Made by a program: the position numbers and the translations under genes. 64,000 nucleotides of DNA from Prorocentrum cordatum (lineage: Eukaryota; Sar; Dinophyceae; Prorocentrales; Prorocentraceae). Of this stretch, positions 27,398 to 37,429 are shown one piece after another. The number at the start of each line of letters is the position of its first letter. The stretch's first letter is position 1. The notes beneath the pieces are model-generated. The model was given only the letters and a program-made list of their open reading frames with translations, searched no databases and was not told the origin of the DNA. The stretch is from assembly GCA_963575745.1 (NCBI GenBank), contig CAUYUJ010016305.1:457001-521000 (forward strand), in the 5' to 3' direction.

Positions 27398-28380
27398 ATG
27401 AGAGTGGGGGGCGGGCGCGGGCGACGCGGGCGACGAGCCGGCGGACCGCCGCGGGCGCCGAGTTTTTGGCTTGTTCAGTGAACGTGGTTTGGGTCGCGGG
27501 TGGGTCGCGGGCCCTCCATCTCCACCTGGGAAAAATTCCAAACGCAGCCCGCCGCAAGCGCCGAAAATTTCAATTTGCACACCGAAGGCGCTTTGGGTCG
27601 CAAGATCTCCACCTGGGGCGAATGCTAAAGAAACCCGCCGCAGACGCCGACGTTTTGGCATGTTCAATGAACGTAATTTGGGTCGCGGGTGGGTCGCGGG
27701 CCCCCCACCCCCACCTGGAAGGAACTCAAAAACACCCCGCCGCAAGCGCCGAGCATTTTGATTCGTGCACTGAACGCGCTTTGGGTCGCGGGTGGGTCGC
27801 AAGTTCTCCACCTGGAACGAATGCAAAAAAAACCCGCCGCAGGCGCCGAAAATTTTGGGTGGGTCGCGGGGTGGGTTGCGGGTGGGTCGCGGGCGCGTTT
27901 TGGGTCGCGGGCGGGTCGCAGGTTCTCCACCTGGAACGGATGCAAAATAAACTTTGGCGGGTCGCGGGGTGGGTCGCGGTGCGCCGCGGGTGGGTCGCGG
28001 GTGGGTCGTGGGTGGGTCGCGGGGCGGGTCGCGGGCGGGTCGCCCGTGGGTCGCGGGTGGGTCGCCAGGGGGGTCTCGAGGTGGGTCGCGGGCGGGTCGC
28101 GGGGTGGGTCGCGGGTGCGTCGCGGGTGGGTCGCGGGTGGGTCGCTGGTGGGTCGCGGGGTGGGTCGCGGGCGGGTCGCGGGCGGGCCGCCCGTGGGTCG
28201 CGGGTGGATCGCCGGGGGGGTCTCGAGGTGGGTCGCGGGCGGGTCGCGGAGTGGGTCGCGGGCGGGTCGCGGGTGGGTCGCGGGGTGGGTCGTGGGTGGG
28301 TCGCGGGTGGGTCGCGGGGTGGGTCGCGGGGTGGGTCGCGGAGCGGGTCGCGGAGCGGGTCGCGGGCGGGGCGACGACGA
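27398..28380 (+). repeat. 11-bp G-rich repeat field with a higher-order unit
   Basis: From about 27960 to 28370 the unit GGGTCGCGGGT (11 bp) repeats with single-base changes. From 27480 to 27960 the same units alternate with segments such as CTCCACCTGG, CCCGCCGCAAGCGCCGA and TTCAATGAACG, giving an imperfect period near 190 bp. Because 11 is not a multiple of 3, all frames read an 11-residue cycle (VAGGSRVGRGW) and stay open on both strands. Starts one base after copy 1 of the 1-kb element ends. Confidence 0.9.
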
Positions 28381-28559
28381 CAACAAACAGCAAACAACAA
28401 ACAAACACAACAACAACAGCAACAACAACAACAATCGCACGAACAAGAACGATAACAGGAGCAGTAACAATACCAACAACAAGACGAATAATCCGCGTCG
28501 CGGAATTCCACTTCAGCCACGCACCCAGGGACAGTGAATGACCGTTCGGTTCAGCCCCA
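28381..28559 (+). repeat. CAA-rich simple repeat and short spacer
   Basis: 28380-28445 is mainly CAA/ACAAC triplets. The remainder to 28559 has no recognised feature. Confidence 0.8.
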
Positions 28560-28850
28560 TCACTCTGACAGGTGGCAAATCCCATTGACTTGGCTCGGCA
28601 GACCCGCACTGACAGAACCATCAAATGTCAAGACGATTCCCAGGTATATCATGCTCGTCTTCTGCGGGATTGGGTCGCCGTCAAGCTTAAGTATAGCGCG
28701 GGCGTTGCGCGCGGTGGCCATGAGCTCGAGCTTCCGCCAATTGTACTTCAAACAAAAATGAGCCCCGGCGTCTGCGATGGCCTTCATCTACTCCTCCGCA
28801 TCCGCAGCGCTGGAAGCCGCAATCATGGCGTCGCCCGCGCGTGCCAAGTC
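28560..28850 (-). pseudogene. LINE-F RT motif C to E region
   Basis: One frame reads LARAGDAMIAASSAADAEE, a TAG stop, then MKAIADAGAHFCLKYNWRKL and MIYLGIVLTFDGS. RAGD stands where YADD is expected, followed by motif D (L-K-Y-N-W-x-K) and motif E (YLG). TAG probably replaced a Tyr codon. The catalytic aspartate pair is lost, so the RT is dead. Confidence 0.6.
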
Positions 28851-29416
28851 ACTGAGGCCCCAGCCAGGTCACCGAGCGCGTTCTTCGCGCCCCAGAGGAG
28901 GACGGTCATCAAAATGGCGAATAAGAGCGGCGACAGAAGACAGCCCTGGCAGATGCCCGCCCGCTGCCCTCGCTGCACTGACGTCCTGCCCGCGTCGCGA
29001 ACAGCGAAAAGACGGCCGGAGTAGATCGCCCTGGCGATGTCCAGCATCTTGCATGGCAGCCCGGATCGGCGCAGGGCTGCTATGGGAGCGTCGGGCATGA
29101 CACTGTCGAAAGCCTTGGCCCAATCCAACGCGAGGAGCACAAGCGGCTTGTCAGCCCGCGCGACTGCCTCCTCCAGTCTGCGCCTCGCAATGAAGATCGC
29201 GTCGTTTGTGCCGCGCTTTGACTTGAACCCGAACTGCGTCCGCCAGATTATGCCCCCCGCCCCTGCCCTCTTCAAGCCTCGCAAGAGCATTGCCGCAAAC
29301 AAATGCGTAACCGGCCTGCAGCGAGCAGATGGGCCGGTAGTTCTCGCGCAAAGAAGGGTCGCCCTCCAGGCAGATGGTGATCGCCAGCGACTCGTGCCAG
29401 CTTTCTGGGACGTCAC
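28823..29416 (-). pseudogene. LINE-F RT motifs A and B
   Basis: 197 codons. RTQFGFKSKRGTNDAIFIAR at ~61-80 is the Q-x-G-F block. LLALDWAKAFDSVMP at ~97-111 is motif A with its Asp. GICQGCLLSPLLFAILM at ~157-173 is motif B. The first ~40 residues overlap another frame and are not RT. It overlaps the fingers frame (29151-30047), with the switch near 29280. Confidence 0.75.
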
Positions 29417-30047
29417 CGTCTTCCCAGGATATCTGGCGTAGCACGGTGGCCCAAGCTTGCGCCGGCAAGCCCGGGCGACATATTGCCTTCCAAAGATCTA
29501 CAGGAACTTCGTCTGATCCGCAAGCTTTTCCCCGTCTCATGGCCTTTGCGGCCTCAGCGACTTCCCAGTCATGAACGGGCCCGACTTCCGCGGGGGGCGA
29601 GGGCCCCAGCATGTTTGCCTGCATGGGCGTTGTGTCTCGCGCCGCCCACAACGCGCTGCCGAGGTAATCAGCCATTGTATCTTGACGGGAATCTGAATCA
29701 ATAAGCTTGCCGTGCATGTCTCGCGCCCGCCCTTGCCGAGGCGCAAACGCCTCCCGCAATTTGCGAATTTGCCCCCAGTCTCCAGTGGCGAGAAGACGTC
29801 TCAACCACTCTGCACGGTCTCTCTTCGCAGACGCCTTCACTTGCTGATTCAACAATCTCTCTGTGTCCACGTCCCCGCGGTGCCTGGCATCTGTGCGTGT
29901 TTTGGCGATGTCCATTGCGCGGTCAGAGACCCGCGGCCTCCGCGGCGTCGCCGTCCGGGCAGGGGTCGCCATCGCAGCCGTGGAGAACGACTCTTTCATG
30001 AGAGCGTCAATGTCGGATGCCGTCGACACCGGCACGCTGCTTCCCAA
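29151..30047 (-). pseudogene. LINE-F EN-RT linker and RT fingers
   Basis: 298 codons. Basic helical linker to ~165, then KACGSDEVPVDLWKAI at ~174-189 (the G-x-D-x-(I/V)-P block), VPESWHESLAITICLEGDPS at ~212-231 and LRENYRPICSLQAGYAF, the R-P-I-x-L fingers motif. The last ~45 residues are out of frame with the RT palm in 28823-29416. Confidence 0.75.
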
Positions 30048-30545
30048 CTCCTCTGTGCGATCGGCGAATGCAACGGCGAACCGGTTAGATGTCCCAGGGG
30101 GGCGGAGGGCGCGCAGGTCGCGTCGGGGAGTTGGCTGTTGTCGCGACTTTGGGACCTGCGCGTCTTGATCTGCGTGGGCCAGAAATGGCGCGACGCCAAA
30201 GCACGCCGCCGGTCACATGTAATGTATTTCAGACTGCCCAACCAATCCTTTGACATCAACAAAGTAGATCTGTCCAAAATTATCTGGCGTGGGGGCGTCA
30301 GACGGCTTCTTCCCATTGTTATAACGCATGATCTGCCGGTGAACGTCTGTGTCTGGAACAAGAAGGCTGTGTTGCCAATGAACGTCTTGTGTCTGGAACA
30401 AAGCTCTGCTAGCAGACTCCGGTTGGAAGACGGATTGTACACAGCCGCGGGGTTGCCAAACACATGGTGCCCCATGATGCCCTCCTCCTGCGGGAAACGA
30501 CGTTGAAGCCGAGCATTGAAGTCTCCCAGGACCCAGCATGGGCCA
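29996..30545 (-). pseudogene. LINE-F endonuclease C-terminal part
   Basis: In this frame, upstream of the first Met at 30475, it reads WVLGDFNARLQRRFPQEEG with the catalytic G-D-F-N. Then SSNRSLLAELCSRHKTFIGN, TQTFTGRSCVITMG and RQIILDRSTLL, and finally CDRRRALASRHF, where S-R-H stands for the usual S-D-H. This is the C-terminal half of an APE nuclease. It joins the N-terminal half (30409-31155) through a frameshift near 30550-30600. Confidence 0.68.
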
Positions 30546-31155
30546 TGCGAAGATACACCAGACAGGAAACCACTGAGGTTGCTGTAGAAGGCCTGCCGGT
30601 CTTGAAGAGTTTGCCGCTGTGCGGGGCATATGCGCTACAGACCACAGCTTTGCCACCAACCACCCGTAACTTCAAGTACGCCATACGTGCTGTCTCCTGT
30701 TTGAATCAAACCACGCTATGGCGAAGATGAGGGGCAACTATGAAACCAACTCCGGCCGTCTCCTCCTGGTCGGCGTCGGCGGCGCCGGAGAAAACGGTGA
30801 GGAAACCTCCATCAGAGACATGATCATCGCAACCTGCCTCGTGAGTCTCCTGGATACACAAAATGTCGATGTTGAGCTGAGCCGTGTGCCACTCCAACTC
30901 CATCTGCTCTGCGTCCGTGTAGCCCTCCACGCTCCAGGGCGCCACCCCGAGCAGCCGAGAACAAAGACGAAGGAAGCCCCCGCGAAAACGAAGTGCATGC
31001 TCAACTCTGGTGGAACGTTGGGGAGCAAGGTAAAGGTAGGCAGCAACATTGCCGGCTGCCGCGGGAAAGTGTTTACAAGAACGAATTCTAATCAACTCGT
31101 GGTTCAGATTGGCAGTTTGGCCGACTACCGGTGACACGGGTGAAACATTGCTCAT
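30409..31155 (-). pseudogene. LINE-F endonuclease N-terminal part with an in-frame stop
   Basis: From 31155 the frame reads GVAPWSVEGYTDAEQ, ILCIQETHEAGCDDHVSDGG with the catalytic Glu, then AGVGFIVAPHLRHSVV and a TGA at 30708-30706. The same frame continues FKQETARMAYLKLRVVGGKA and VCSAYAPHSGKL, a clear EN strand, so one nonsense change split it. The first ~50 residues may be ORF1-to-EN spacer. Confidence 0.7.
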
Positions 31156-31167
31156 GCGCCTTACTTC

Positions 31168-31467
31168 CTAATGGGGCCCGCGCCCCTTGGCTCCTCCCTT
31201 TGCGCTCCCTTTAAGACCTTGGGATGCACGCTGGAAGAGGTCGTCTGACTTCTTAGCGAGGTCCTTGATCAGTGGGTTGCCGCGTAGCTCGGACCAAGTG
31301 GCCCACTCGCCCTGCCACTCGTATTCCACACTTCTCCCCACGAACTTGGCTGTGAGCGCGCCAAGGTCGTTTCCTGGGCGGGGCGGATCTCGGTAGGAAT
31401 GGGGAATTTGTTGAAGGAGGTGTTGGGGCACGTGGGGACTGCAGTTTAGGAGCAGCACGAGGTACAA
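31168..31467 (-). CDS. Unrecognised small ORF upstream of LINE-F
   Basis: 99 codons ending 12 nt before the LINE-F endonuclease frame opens. The C-terminal half (EYEWQGEWATWSELRGNPLI, then DLAKKSDDLFQRASQGLKG) looks protein-like and the tail is Lys/Gly-rich. It could be the end of a LINE-F ORF1. No family recognised. Confidence 0.3.
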   Translation of the reverse strand: MYLVLLLNCSPHVPQHLLQQIPHSYRDPPRPGNDLGALTAKFVGRSVEYEWQGEWATWSELRGNPLIKDLAKKSDDLFQRASQGLKGSAKGGAKGRGPH

Positions 31468-31476
31468 GGGGATCCG

Positions 31477-32184
31477 GTGGCAGCAATTTTTGCTGGCCGC
31501 CTAGACTTGGCCGATTTGTGGGTCAAAGAAGCTGCGTGTCATGGCCGAATCAAGGTCCGGGGTGTTGGCACGGAGCGCAATGGCGAAGATGTGCTTACTA
31601 CGTGTCAGAACGCAACACGTTTGGCTCCAAAACTTCGGCTTCTGAATTTGGTAGATCGCGTGCAGGCAGCCATGGCGCGGCGAACGGAAGAATCCGGTGT
31701 CTGCGTGGTCATGCGGGCTCTCCGGGCGGAGGCCAGCATGGAACTCGACAAGTCCATCACCAAATCAGGCATCTGTGCGAAAACGGCCACCACTAATCAA
31801 AGCAAGGCGTACGTGTTCCAGTACGATCACGGAACTATTGTGTCCTGGTGCCCACTTCAGCGTGGCAGTGTGCGTATCTTGAGCAAGTGGCAAGCGAACG
31901 CATATTGGTTGGCGGATAAACTGGACAGCTTCGTGCAACCCTTTTTGCCGGCACCGCCTCCCAAGCCGACAACTCTGAGATGCGGCGCTTTGAGGAGGGA
32001 GCTTCGGGCGGCTCGTCGTCGGCCGCGAGAGCCAGCGAGCGCGCGATGCCCCCGCCACCGCAGACGGAAACACCTCGTCCGGAAGAAGACGCGCCTGCTG
32101 CTGATGACCGCGGCGCAGGCGACCGGACCCCGCTGGCTGATCCGAAACTGCCGGTGCAGACGCCCACATAAGACCAGTGTTTGA
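31477..32184 (+). CDS. Unrecognised ORF with globular N-terminal part
   Basis: 235 codons from a GTG. Residues ~1-165 have balanced composition (VVMRALRAEASMELDKSITK, AYVFQYDHGTIVSWCPLQRG, WQANAYWLADKLDSFVQPF). After about 31970 the frame becomes arginine-rich, while the next frame (31980-32171) reads an acidic, proline-rich tail (EEGASGGSSSAARASERA), so a one-base shift near 31975 is likely. It runs opposite to LINE-F. It resembles a small retroelement or host protein with a disordered tail. I do not recognise the family. Confidence 0.35.
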   Translation: MAAIFAGRLDLADLWVKEAACHGRIKVRGVGTERNGEDVLTTCQNATRLAPKLRLLNLVDRVQAAMARRTEESGVCVVMRALRAEASMELDKSITKSGICAKTATTNQSKAYVFQYDHGTIVSWCPLQRGSVRILSKWQANAYWLADKLDSFVQPFLPAPPPKPTTLRCGALRRELRAARRRPREPASARCPRHRRRKHLVRKKTRLLLMTAAQATGPRWLIRNCRCRRPHKTSV

Positions 32185-32861
32185 ATTGGGCACGTGCCAT
32201 CCTGGAGGAGAACGAACCCGGCGCGGTAGAGGCGGCAGCAAACATTATTAGTGGATACGCGGGCCGCGAGGCTGAATTGATTGACCGGCTGGTCAAAAAA
32301 CACTTGAAGGATTAGGCATCTGACAATGAACTGAGACGAATTGCTTGCCGGTCGTGAGCAACGTGGCCAGCTTGTATCTTAACGCAGCGTAGTTCCGCGG
32401 AGGAGCGTGCAAGCTGTAGGAGTATTACGTGAAACATCTGTGAACCAATGCGCGTGCACATGTGTACTGAGTCTTCGCCCGCCTCCGCAGCCGTAAGGGC
32501 GGACAGTTGTACCTTACGTACGTCTGAGCCTAGTTACTAAAAACCACACCTTGGGACGCACATGGACATACTAATACTATATGTCCTCCTTGGAGGCGCG
32601 CGTCCGACCCGAACATATAGTATACCCATCTTGTAGTATATCGTTTCCCGAGCGGTGTGGCCAGGAAGCGCCCGCCACGACGCATATACTATAAGATTTC
32701 TCGGTGCGCGCGTCGCCCCTGGGGGGGCGACGCACATGTAGTATAGGTATGTTTGGGTGTTGCCGACACCTTTATCCTATCTCTGCGTCGCTCATCAATG
32801 TGCGACTTTCTAAAGGGAAGAAAACCTCAAACGGCATGAGCATTATCTTTCGGAGGTCAGT
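32185..32861. other. Spacer with repeated TATAGTAT-type motifs
   Basis: No gene seen. Between 32554 and 32750 variants of ACATATAGTATA / CATATACTATAA / CATGTAGTATAGG recur five times, alternating with GC-rich CGCGCGTC segments. They could be small hairpins or a decayed inverted-repeat element. Confidence 0.4.
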
Positions 32862-33965
32862 GTGGAATTTTGGGTCGGCGCTGTGATTGGTGGACCCCCT
32901 CCCCCAGAGCGTGCCAAGCGCAGCGCCGGAAGCGCCACCAAGGGGTGGTCCAGCGCCAGACCCAATACATCCGCGCGGCCCTCCAGAAGTTCAGGTCTGT
33001 ACCGCATCTTGTTGAGGGGCAACGGTAGGAGGGATAGGCATAGGCAGGGGCAACATCGACCTGGAATCAGCGATACATCGCCGATAGATTGGCGAAAGGC
33101 TTTTGATTGTGAATCCAAACGTTCCTGGCCAGGTTGGGGCTTTCGGGCACCTATCGGCGATCAATGGACGATTGGGGGTCGATGCATTCCCCCCTATGCC
33201 TTAGCCCCCCCTATACTTGTCCCTGAGGGATTGGCTCCCCGGGAGATGAGCGTGTGCAGATCTCAAGCTCGCACCAATGATCGTCGTCGATCCTCGCCGC
33301 CGTGTGTCGAAACATCGCGGCCGCCGTCACTGCCGGGACCACGCGGGTGCCACGTGCCTCCTTCCGGCGCCGCCTCCCCCCGCTCGACGCCGGCGCGTCC
33401 CTGTGAGGCAAGCGCCCCCCCGATGCCTATCTCCCCCCAATCGTTGACCCTGACGTGTTCTTTGATCGGTGGCAAGCGAGCCGCGCAGTCTGCCCCGTTG
33501 GGCAGGCAGGAGGAGAGGCGCGCTAGCCTCCAGGTAAGTGCTACTTACAGTCAAGGTGCTACCAAAAGGAACCCTAAATCAAGAACGACGCCCCTTCTTG
33601 ACCCCCAGAAGCGCCTGGGAGGGCTAAAAGAGCAACCAAGGAAAGCCCCAAGGAACATCAAACCTCTTAAGAACCACAACCGTTCCGCACTTCAACGTCT
33701 TGTCTGTAAGCCGGGTCAGTCGGCCGTGTCAGCCGAAGCGCGGCTGGCCGCACAGCAGCAAAGGGCTGGGAAGGGAATCGGCTCCACGTGGAAACCAAAT
33801 CTGGGGTCAGCCAGAAGGGGTTGGCTGACCCCCGTTGCCTGTGACAGGAGAGGGGTCGGGGACGCACTGACCCGGGTCAATGCAAGCCCGGCTCAGTCAA
33901 GCTTTGCAGGATCCTGCAAGATCTCGCAAGATCCTGCGCGCAAGCACGGGTCAGCGCACCCCTAG
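32862..33965 (+). CDS. Long unrecognised open frame, doubtful
   Basis: 367 codons open in GC-rich DNA, Arg/Pro/Ser-rich, without a recognised domain. It contains a 185-bp segment repeated at 35504-35688. SPIDWRKAFDC at ~75-85 looks like RT motif A, but no other RT motif is near. Composition suggests a chance frame. Confidence 0.2.
   Translation: MEFWVGAVIGGPPPPERAKRSAGSATKGWSSARPNTSARPSRSSGLYRILLRGNGRRDRHRQGQHRPGISDTSPIDWRKAFDCESKRSWPGWGFRAPIGDQWTIGGRCIPPYALAPPILVPEGLAPREMSVCRSQARTNDRRRSSPPCVETSRPPSLPGPRGCHVPPSGAASPRSTPARPCEASAPPMPISPQSLTLTCSLIGGKRAAQSAPLGRQEERRASLQVSATYSQGATKRNPKSRTTPLLDPQKRLGGLKEQPRKAPRNIKPLKNHNRSALQRLVCKPGQSAVSAEARLAAQQQRAGKGIGSTWKPNLGSARRGWLTPVACDRRGVGDALTRVNASPAQSSFAGSCKISQDPARKHGSAHP
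33231..33415 (+). repeat. 185-bp direct repeat, copy 1
   Basis: TTGGCTCCCCGGGAGATGAG to CTGTGAGGCAAGCGC. About eight differences over 185 bp from 35504-35688. Flanks differ. Identity of the repeat unknown. Confidence 0.9.
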
Positions 33966-33995
33966 CTCTGCAGGATCCTGCAAGACCCTGCGCTC
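33880..33995 (+). repeat. Short GCAGGATCCTGCAAGA repeats
   Basis: The palindrome-containing motif TGCAGGATCCTGCAAGA occurs at about 33905 and 33971 with variants between, next to repeated GGGTCAG words (33713-34265). Local simple duplication, no gene. Confidence 0.6.
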
Positions 33996-35275
33996 TGGTG
34001 AATGTTTCCCTACTCAGCGTTTCGACATTGAACGGAAGGGGGGGCGAAGGGGGGGGGTCTGGCTCCGGACATCTGCTTAATGCGTCTGTTTACAGCAGTG
34101 CGTCCTGTGGGGGAGACTCCACCTGCTTGAAGCAGGCGCCAAAAACAGCCAAGATCTACTCCATGGGAGGGGGGGAGGGGGTACGAGAGCCCGCGCCGAT
34201 CGGCAAAACCATGGATAAGAAAACGATCATGATCCTGCGGTCTGGCTGACCCCTATTTGCACTGACCCCCGTCTCTCACAGCTCGGGGGGGGCGGGCGTG
34301 CCCGGCGGGACGGCTCCTGCGCGGACGACCCCGGGAGGCCCCCAGGCTGCCACACCGCCGCGGCGCACGACTGTTCCGGGTGCGCGATGTCCGCGGCGCC
34401 GCCTTGGAGGGCTCTGGGAGGGGGTGGGGGCTCGCCGCTCTTGAACCACCTGGGATGGACGAAGGGGAGGGTGGGGGGCGAAGACGGGGGGTATAACCTG
34501 GGAGGGGCGCCAGGTGTGTACTTGCACGGATGCAGGCCAGCCCATCCTGGGGTCAGAGTCGATGTATACGCCCTCGTGGCTTGGCCAGGGAGGCAGATAA
34601 CATACACAGATCCTGGGCCAGGATGGGCCTGGCCAGGATCAGTGAGGTGGATAGTCGAACCAGCTACATGGGGAAAATCCTGAAGGTCTCGCACGGCAGC
34701 TCGAGACCCACGTTGGATTCACGTCGGATCATCGCCGCGCAAACGTCATTCCAGAACTCACGGGGCGGACGTGTAGCCTGGATAGTACAACCATCGTGTG
34801 CCGCGCGTGGCCTCCAGAACTTTCCACACAGTGCAAGTAGCTGGTTTCTTGAGCGCCTGGAGGCGACCATGTACTGGGGGAGCTGAAACCAGCTGCACGA
34901 AGCAGACGGACTTCGTGACCACCCCCTGCCTGAGGGAGTGCGATCGGGAGAATGGTCTCAGGGAGGGACGCATCGACCCCGAGTCGCCCTTTCATCGCAG
35001 ATATGGCCCGATAGCCCGCAACCCGCCCAGGAACATGCGGTTTCGCCATCTGGGGCCTCTCGCAAATTTGCCGGCGATGCATCGCCGACGCGGGCTACTG
35101 AAAACCATGATCGAGAAGAGACAAGCCGTCGCGGGCCTGTCCTGGCGCACAGAGGCTAGCGGCGTCGGCCATGACGGCACCAGTGACTGCGAGGCCAGAA
35201 CTTATGCATTTCCACCGCCTGGGGAGCCTTCGATGTCAACTCATGGGAGCCTCCCATCATACCATCTTGTCGGCT
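33996..35275. other. Unassigned region
   Basis: Several 60-170-codon frames on both strands, none with a recognisable domain or a convincing composition. G-runs at 34040-34062 and 34288-34296. Nothing further supported. Confidence 0.4.
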
Positions 35276-35280
35276 CTTGC

Positions 35281-35372
35281 GAATCGACGCTAAATCGACG
35301 CTAATCGACGCTAATCGACGCGAAATCGGCGCTATCTCATCGCCTCCCAGGCGCCGATCGACGCTAATCGGC
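35281..35372 (+). repeat. AATCGACGCT short tandem repeat
   Basis: AATCGACGCT or one-base variants recur about seven times, some joined and some separated by a spacer with CATCGCCTCCCAGGCGCCGA. Confidence 0.8.
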
Positions 35373-35503
35373 GCTGACGACGGAACTAAGAGGGCATACC
35401 AGGCTCCCATGACTTGCCAGCGAAGGAGCCGATGTTCCAGGACCCGCAGGGGAGCAGTGGCCCGAGAAGACCTGCATCCAGCGCCCCCTGGGGTCCTGGG
35501 ACG

Positions 35504-35688
35504 TTGGCTCCCCGGGCGGTGAGCGTGTGCAGATCTCAAGCTCGCTCCAATGATCGTCGTCGATCCTCGCCGCCGTCTGTCGAAACATCGCGGCCGCCGT
35601 CACTGCCGGGACCACGCGGGTGCCGCGTGCCTCCTTCCGGCGCCGCCTCCCTCCGCTCGACGCCGGCGCGTCCCTGCGAGGCAAGCGC
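35504..35688 (+). repeat. 185-bp direct repeat, copy 2
   Basis: About 96% identical by eye to 33231-33415, same orientation, 2273 bp apart. It is followed here by a GGCGGC-rich stretch that copy 1 lacks. Confidence 0.9.
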
Positions 35689-37429
35689 TCCTGGGCGGTG
35701 GCGGCGGCGGCCACAGCGGCGGCAACGACGACGATGGCGGCGGCGTGAACGCCGAGGGCTGCAGAGTCGAGAGTCGCGGGTGGCCTGGCCCGCAGTCGGC
35801 TGGGAAGGTGGCGGACGTCGTGACCATCATGTCGATGTCCTCGTGAGGTTGGGAGGGGCGGGGTCATGGATTACGGATCCGTGGACCCGTAGATCTGGCG
35901 TGTGCGCGAGATCGACGATTCTGTACGGAAGCGGGGCCCGTCGCTACCCCTCTCCTCCCTTCGTCGCGGCGGCCAGACGCGGCTCGGAAAGAAGGTCATG
36001 ACAAACCTCGAGAGGGATCCAAATGCCCGTCTTGGGCGGATCTTTACGGGGTGCACTGGGCGAAGGGTGGGCAAACGAGAGGGATAATGGAGAGAAAGGG
36101 AAGAAATGCATGGATGGGCAAGGAGTTTAGGACGATGAAGACGAAAATTAAGAGGGAGGGAGGGCAGAGGGATGATGATGAAGAGGGAAGGAGGATGGAT
36201 CTGGGTGGAGGGAAGAAAAAGAGGATGGAAGGAGCAGGAGATGGAGGAAGAAAGGCAACGTAGAGGGGGACAGAGGGGAGGGAGGATGATGATACGGATG
36301 AGAAGGAGAAGCAGGGTGATGGAGGTAGGAAGGAAGATAAGAATGAGAGCGAGAAGAAGGGGGTGATGGAGTACAAAGTAGATATAGAGAGAAGGGGAGA
36401 GACAGAGAGCGAGAGAGAGAGAGACAGATACAGAGACAGAGAGGACCGGGGATGGAAAAAGAGAGAGAGAGAGAGAAAGAACCCCAGAAACAAAAAGAAC
36501 AGACAGCGAGGGTGGAGGGAGGAGGGTGAGGGGAGGAGATGCGGGATGAAGGCGGAGAATACAATTGCCCTGTGCCGCAATGCGCAAGCGTAATATTACA
36601 AACACACATACCCGAGAGGCAATCGTCTTGGCCGAATCTGTACATCACAAAGAATATTAGTCGAGACCGTGCCGCGTTTGGCCTGGCTGTGCACATTGTT
36701 GGAGCCAAGGGCCAGCGAACTCCAACATACTGATTGTGAAGTACTGGGGAACTACAGGCGGCCGTGGACAGAGAGACACCCGAGAGGCTGGGAAGCAAGA
36801 GTGGAGGCAACGCTTGAGGGTGCGCTTGAAACTACCCACTACGTTTGACAAGTATCAACGTAAGGAAATTACGCCAGGCTCTGCACACAAAGAACACTAC
36901 ATCTTTCTTCGAGGTTCGTTCGCTGCACTGCGGTTAAAGAAGTCCGACACCCTCGCTGAAGAGAGAAAACACTCCAGCAAGGAGGGCAAACGCAAACTTA
37001 CCTGAGGAATCGATCTAAAAAAATCGCCCGTGCCCCTCTCGGAATGAAACGATCCGCCTAGGCCGGCACCGTGTGACAGGCAGCGGGTGAACAGGTACCC
37101 CACCTGTTGCTTGCCATCGCTCGGCCGTCCGTTTCCCGTACATCTTCGCATGATGATCCAAGATGTTCCTCATGGTCCTCGTCGAGAGAAACGCACACGT
37201 CCCAGCGATGCCAAGGTTGAAGAGACTTCCCCCCCATGTCTCGGACATTGTCACGGGTGCTCCCGGCCCAAGGCATCCTCAACTCTTCACGACATGCTGG
37301 AGCCTCTTTGGGGCACTCCAGGTCTCGGGCAGGGTGCCCTGGAGGCCGCCTGGGCCTCCCGGGAAAAGCTGGGGCCGTCCTGGGCCACGGCCACCCCTGT
37401 CAGCACCCGAGCACGAGGCCCCAGTGGGG
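35689..37429. other. Unassigned region with a 500-bp polypurine tract
   Basis: 36060-36560 on plus is almost all purine (GGAGGAAGA, GAGAGAGA), and frames across it are artefacts. 36590-37085 has mixed composition, and no gene is recognised. 37087-37430 has frames on both strands without a domain. Exons of the gene fragment at 37430-37801 might lie here, but I could not identify them. Confidence 0.45.

Larger units (their letters stand above)
28560..31155 (-). mobile_element. LINE-F: non-LTR retrotransposon, stop- and frameshift-damaged
   Basis: On minus: endonuclease (31155 to about 30000), linker (30047 to 29600), RT (29600 to 28560). RT motifs differ from LINE-A/B/E and resemble L1/RTE-like RTs. 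There is an in-frame TGA at 30708-30706 in the endonuclease, an in-frame TAG near 28790 in the RT, and several frame changes. The 3' end, about 28560, contains a 16-bp match to the 73-bp minisatellite. Confidence 0.72.

Noticed and set aside
24367-28380. CRISPR array
   Set aside because: Repeats are contiguous tandem units without unique spacers, in a eukaryotic context.
27209-28624. 471-codon minus frame rich in DPPATH-like repeats
   Set aside because: Translation of the 11-bp repeat field and 73-bp minisatellite.
33080-33130. SPIDWRKAFDC as a reverse transcriptase motif A
   Set aside because: No other RT motif lies within 500 bp in any frame; chance match.
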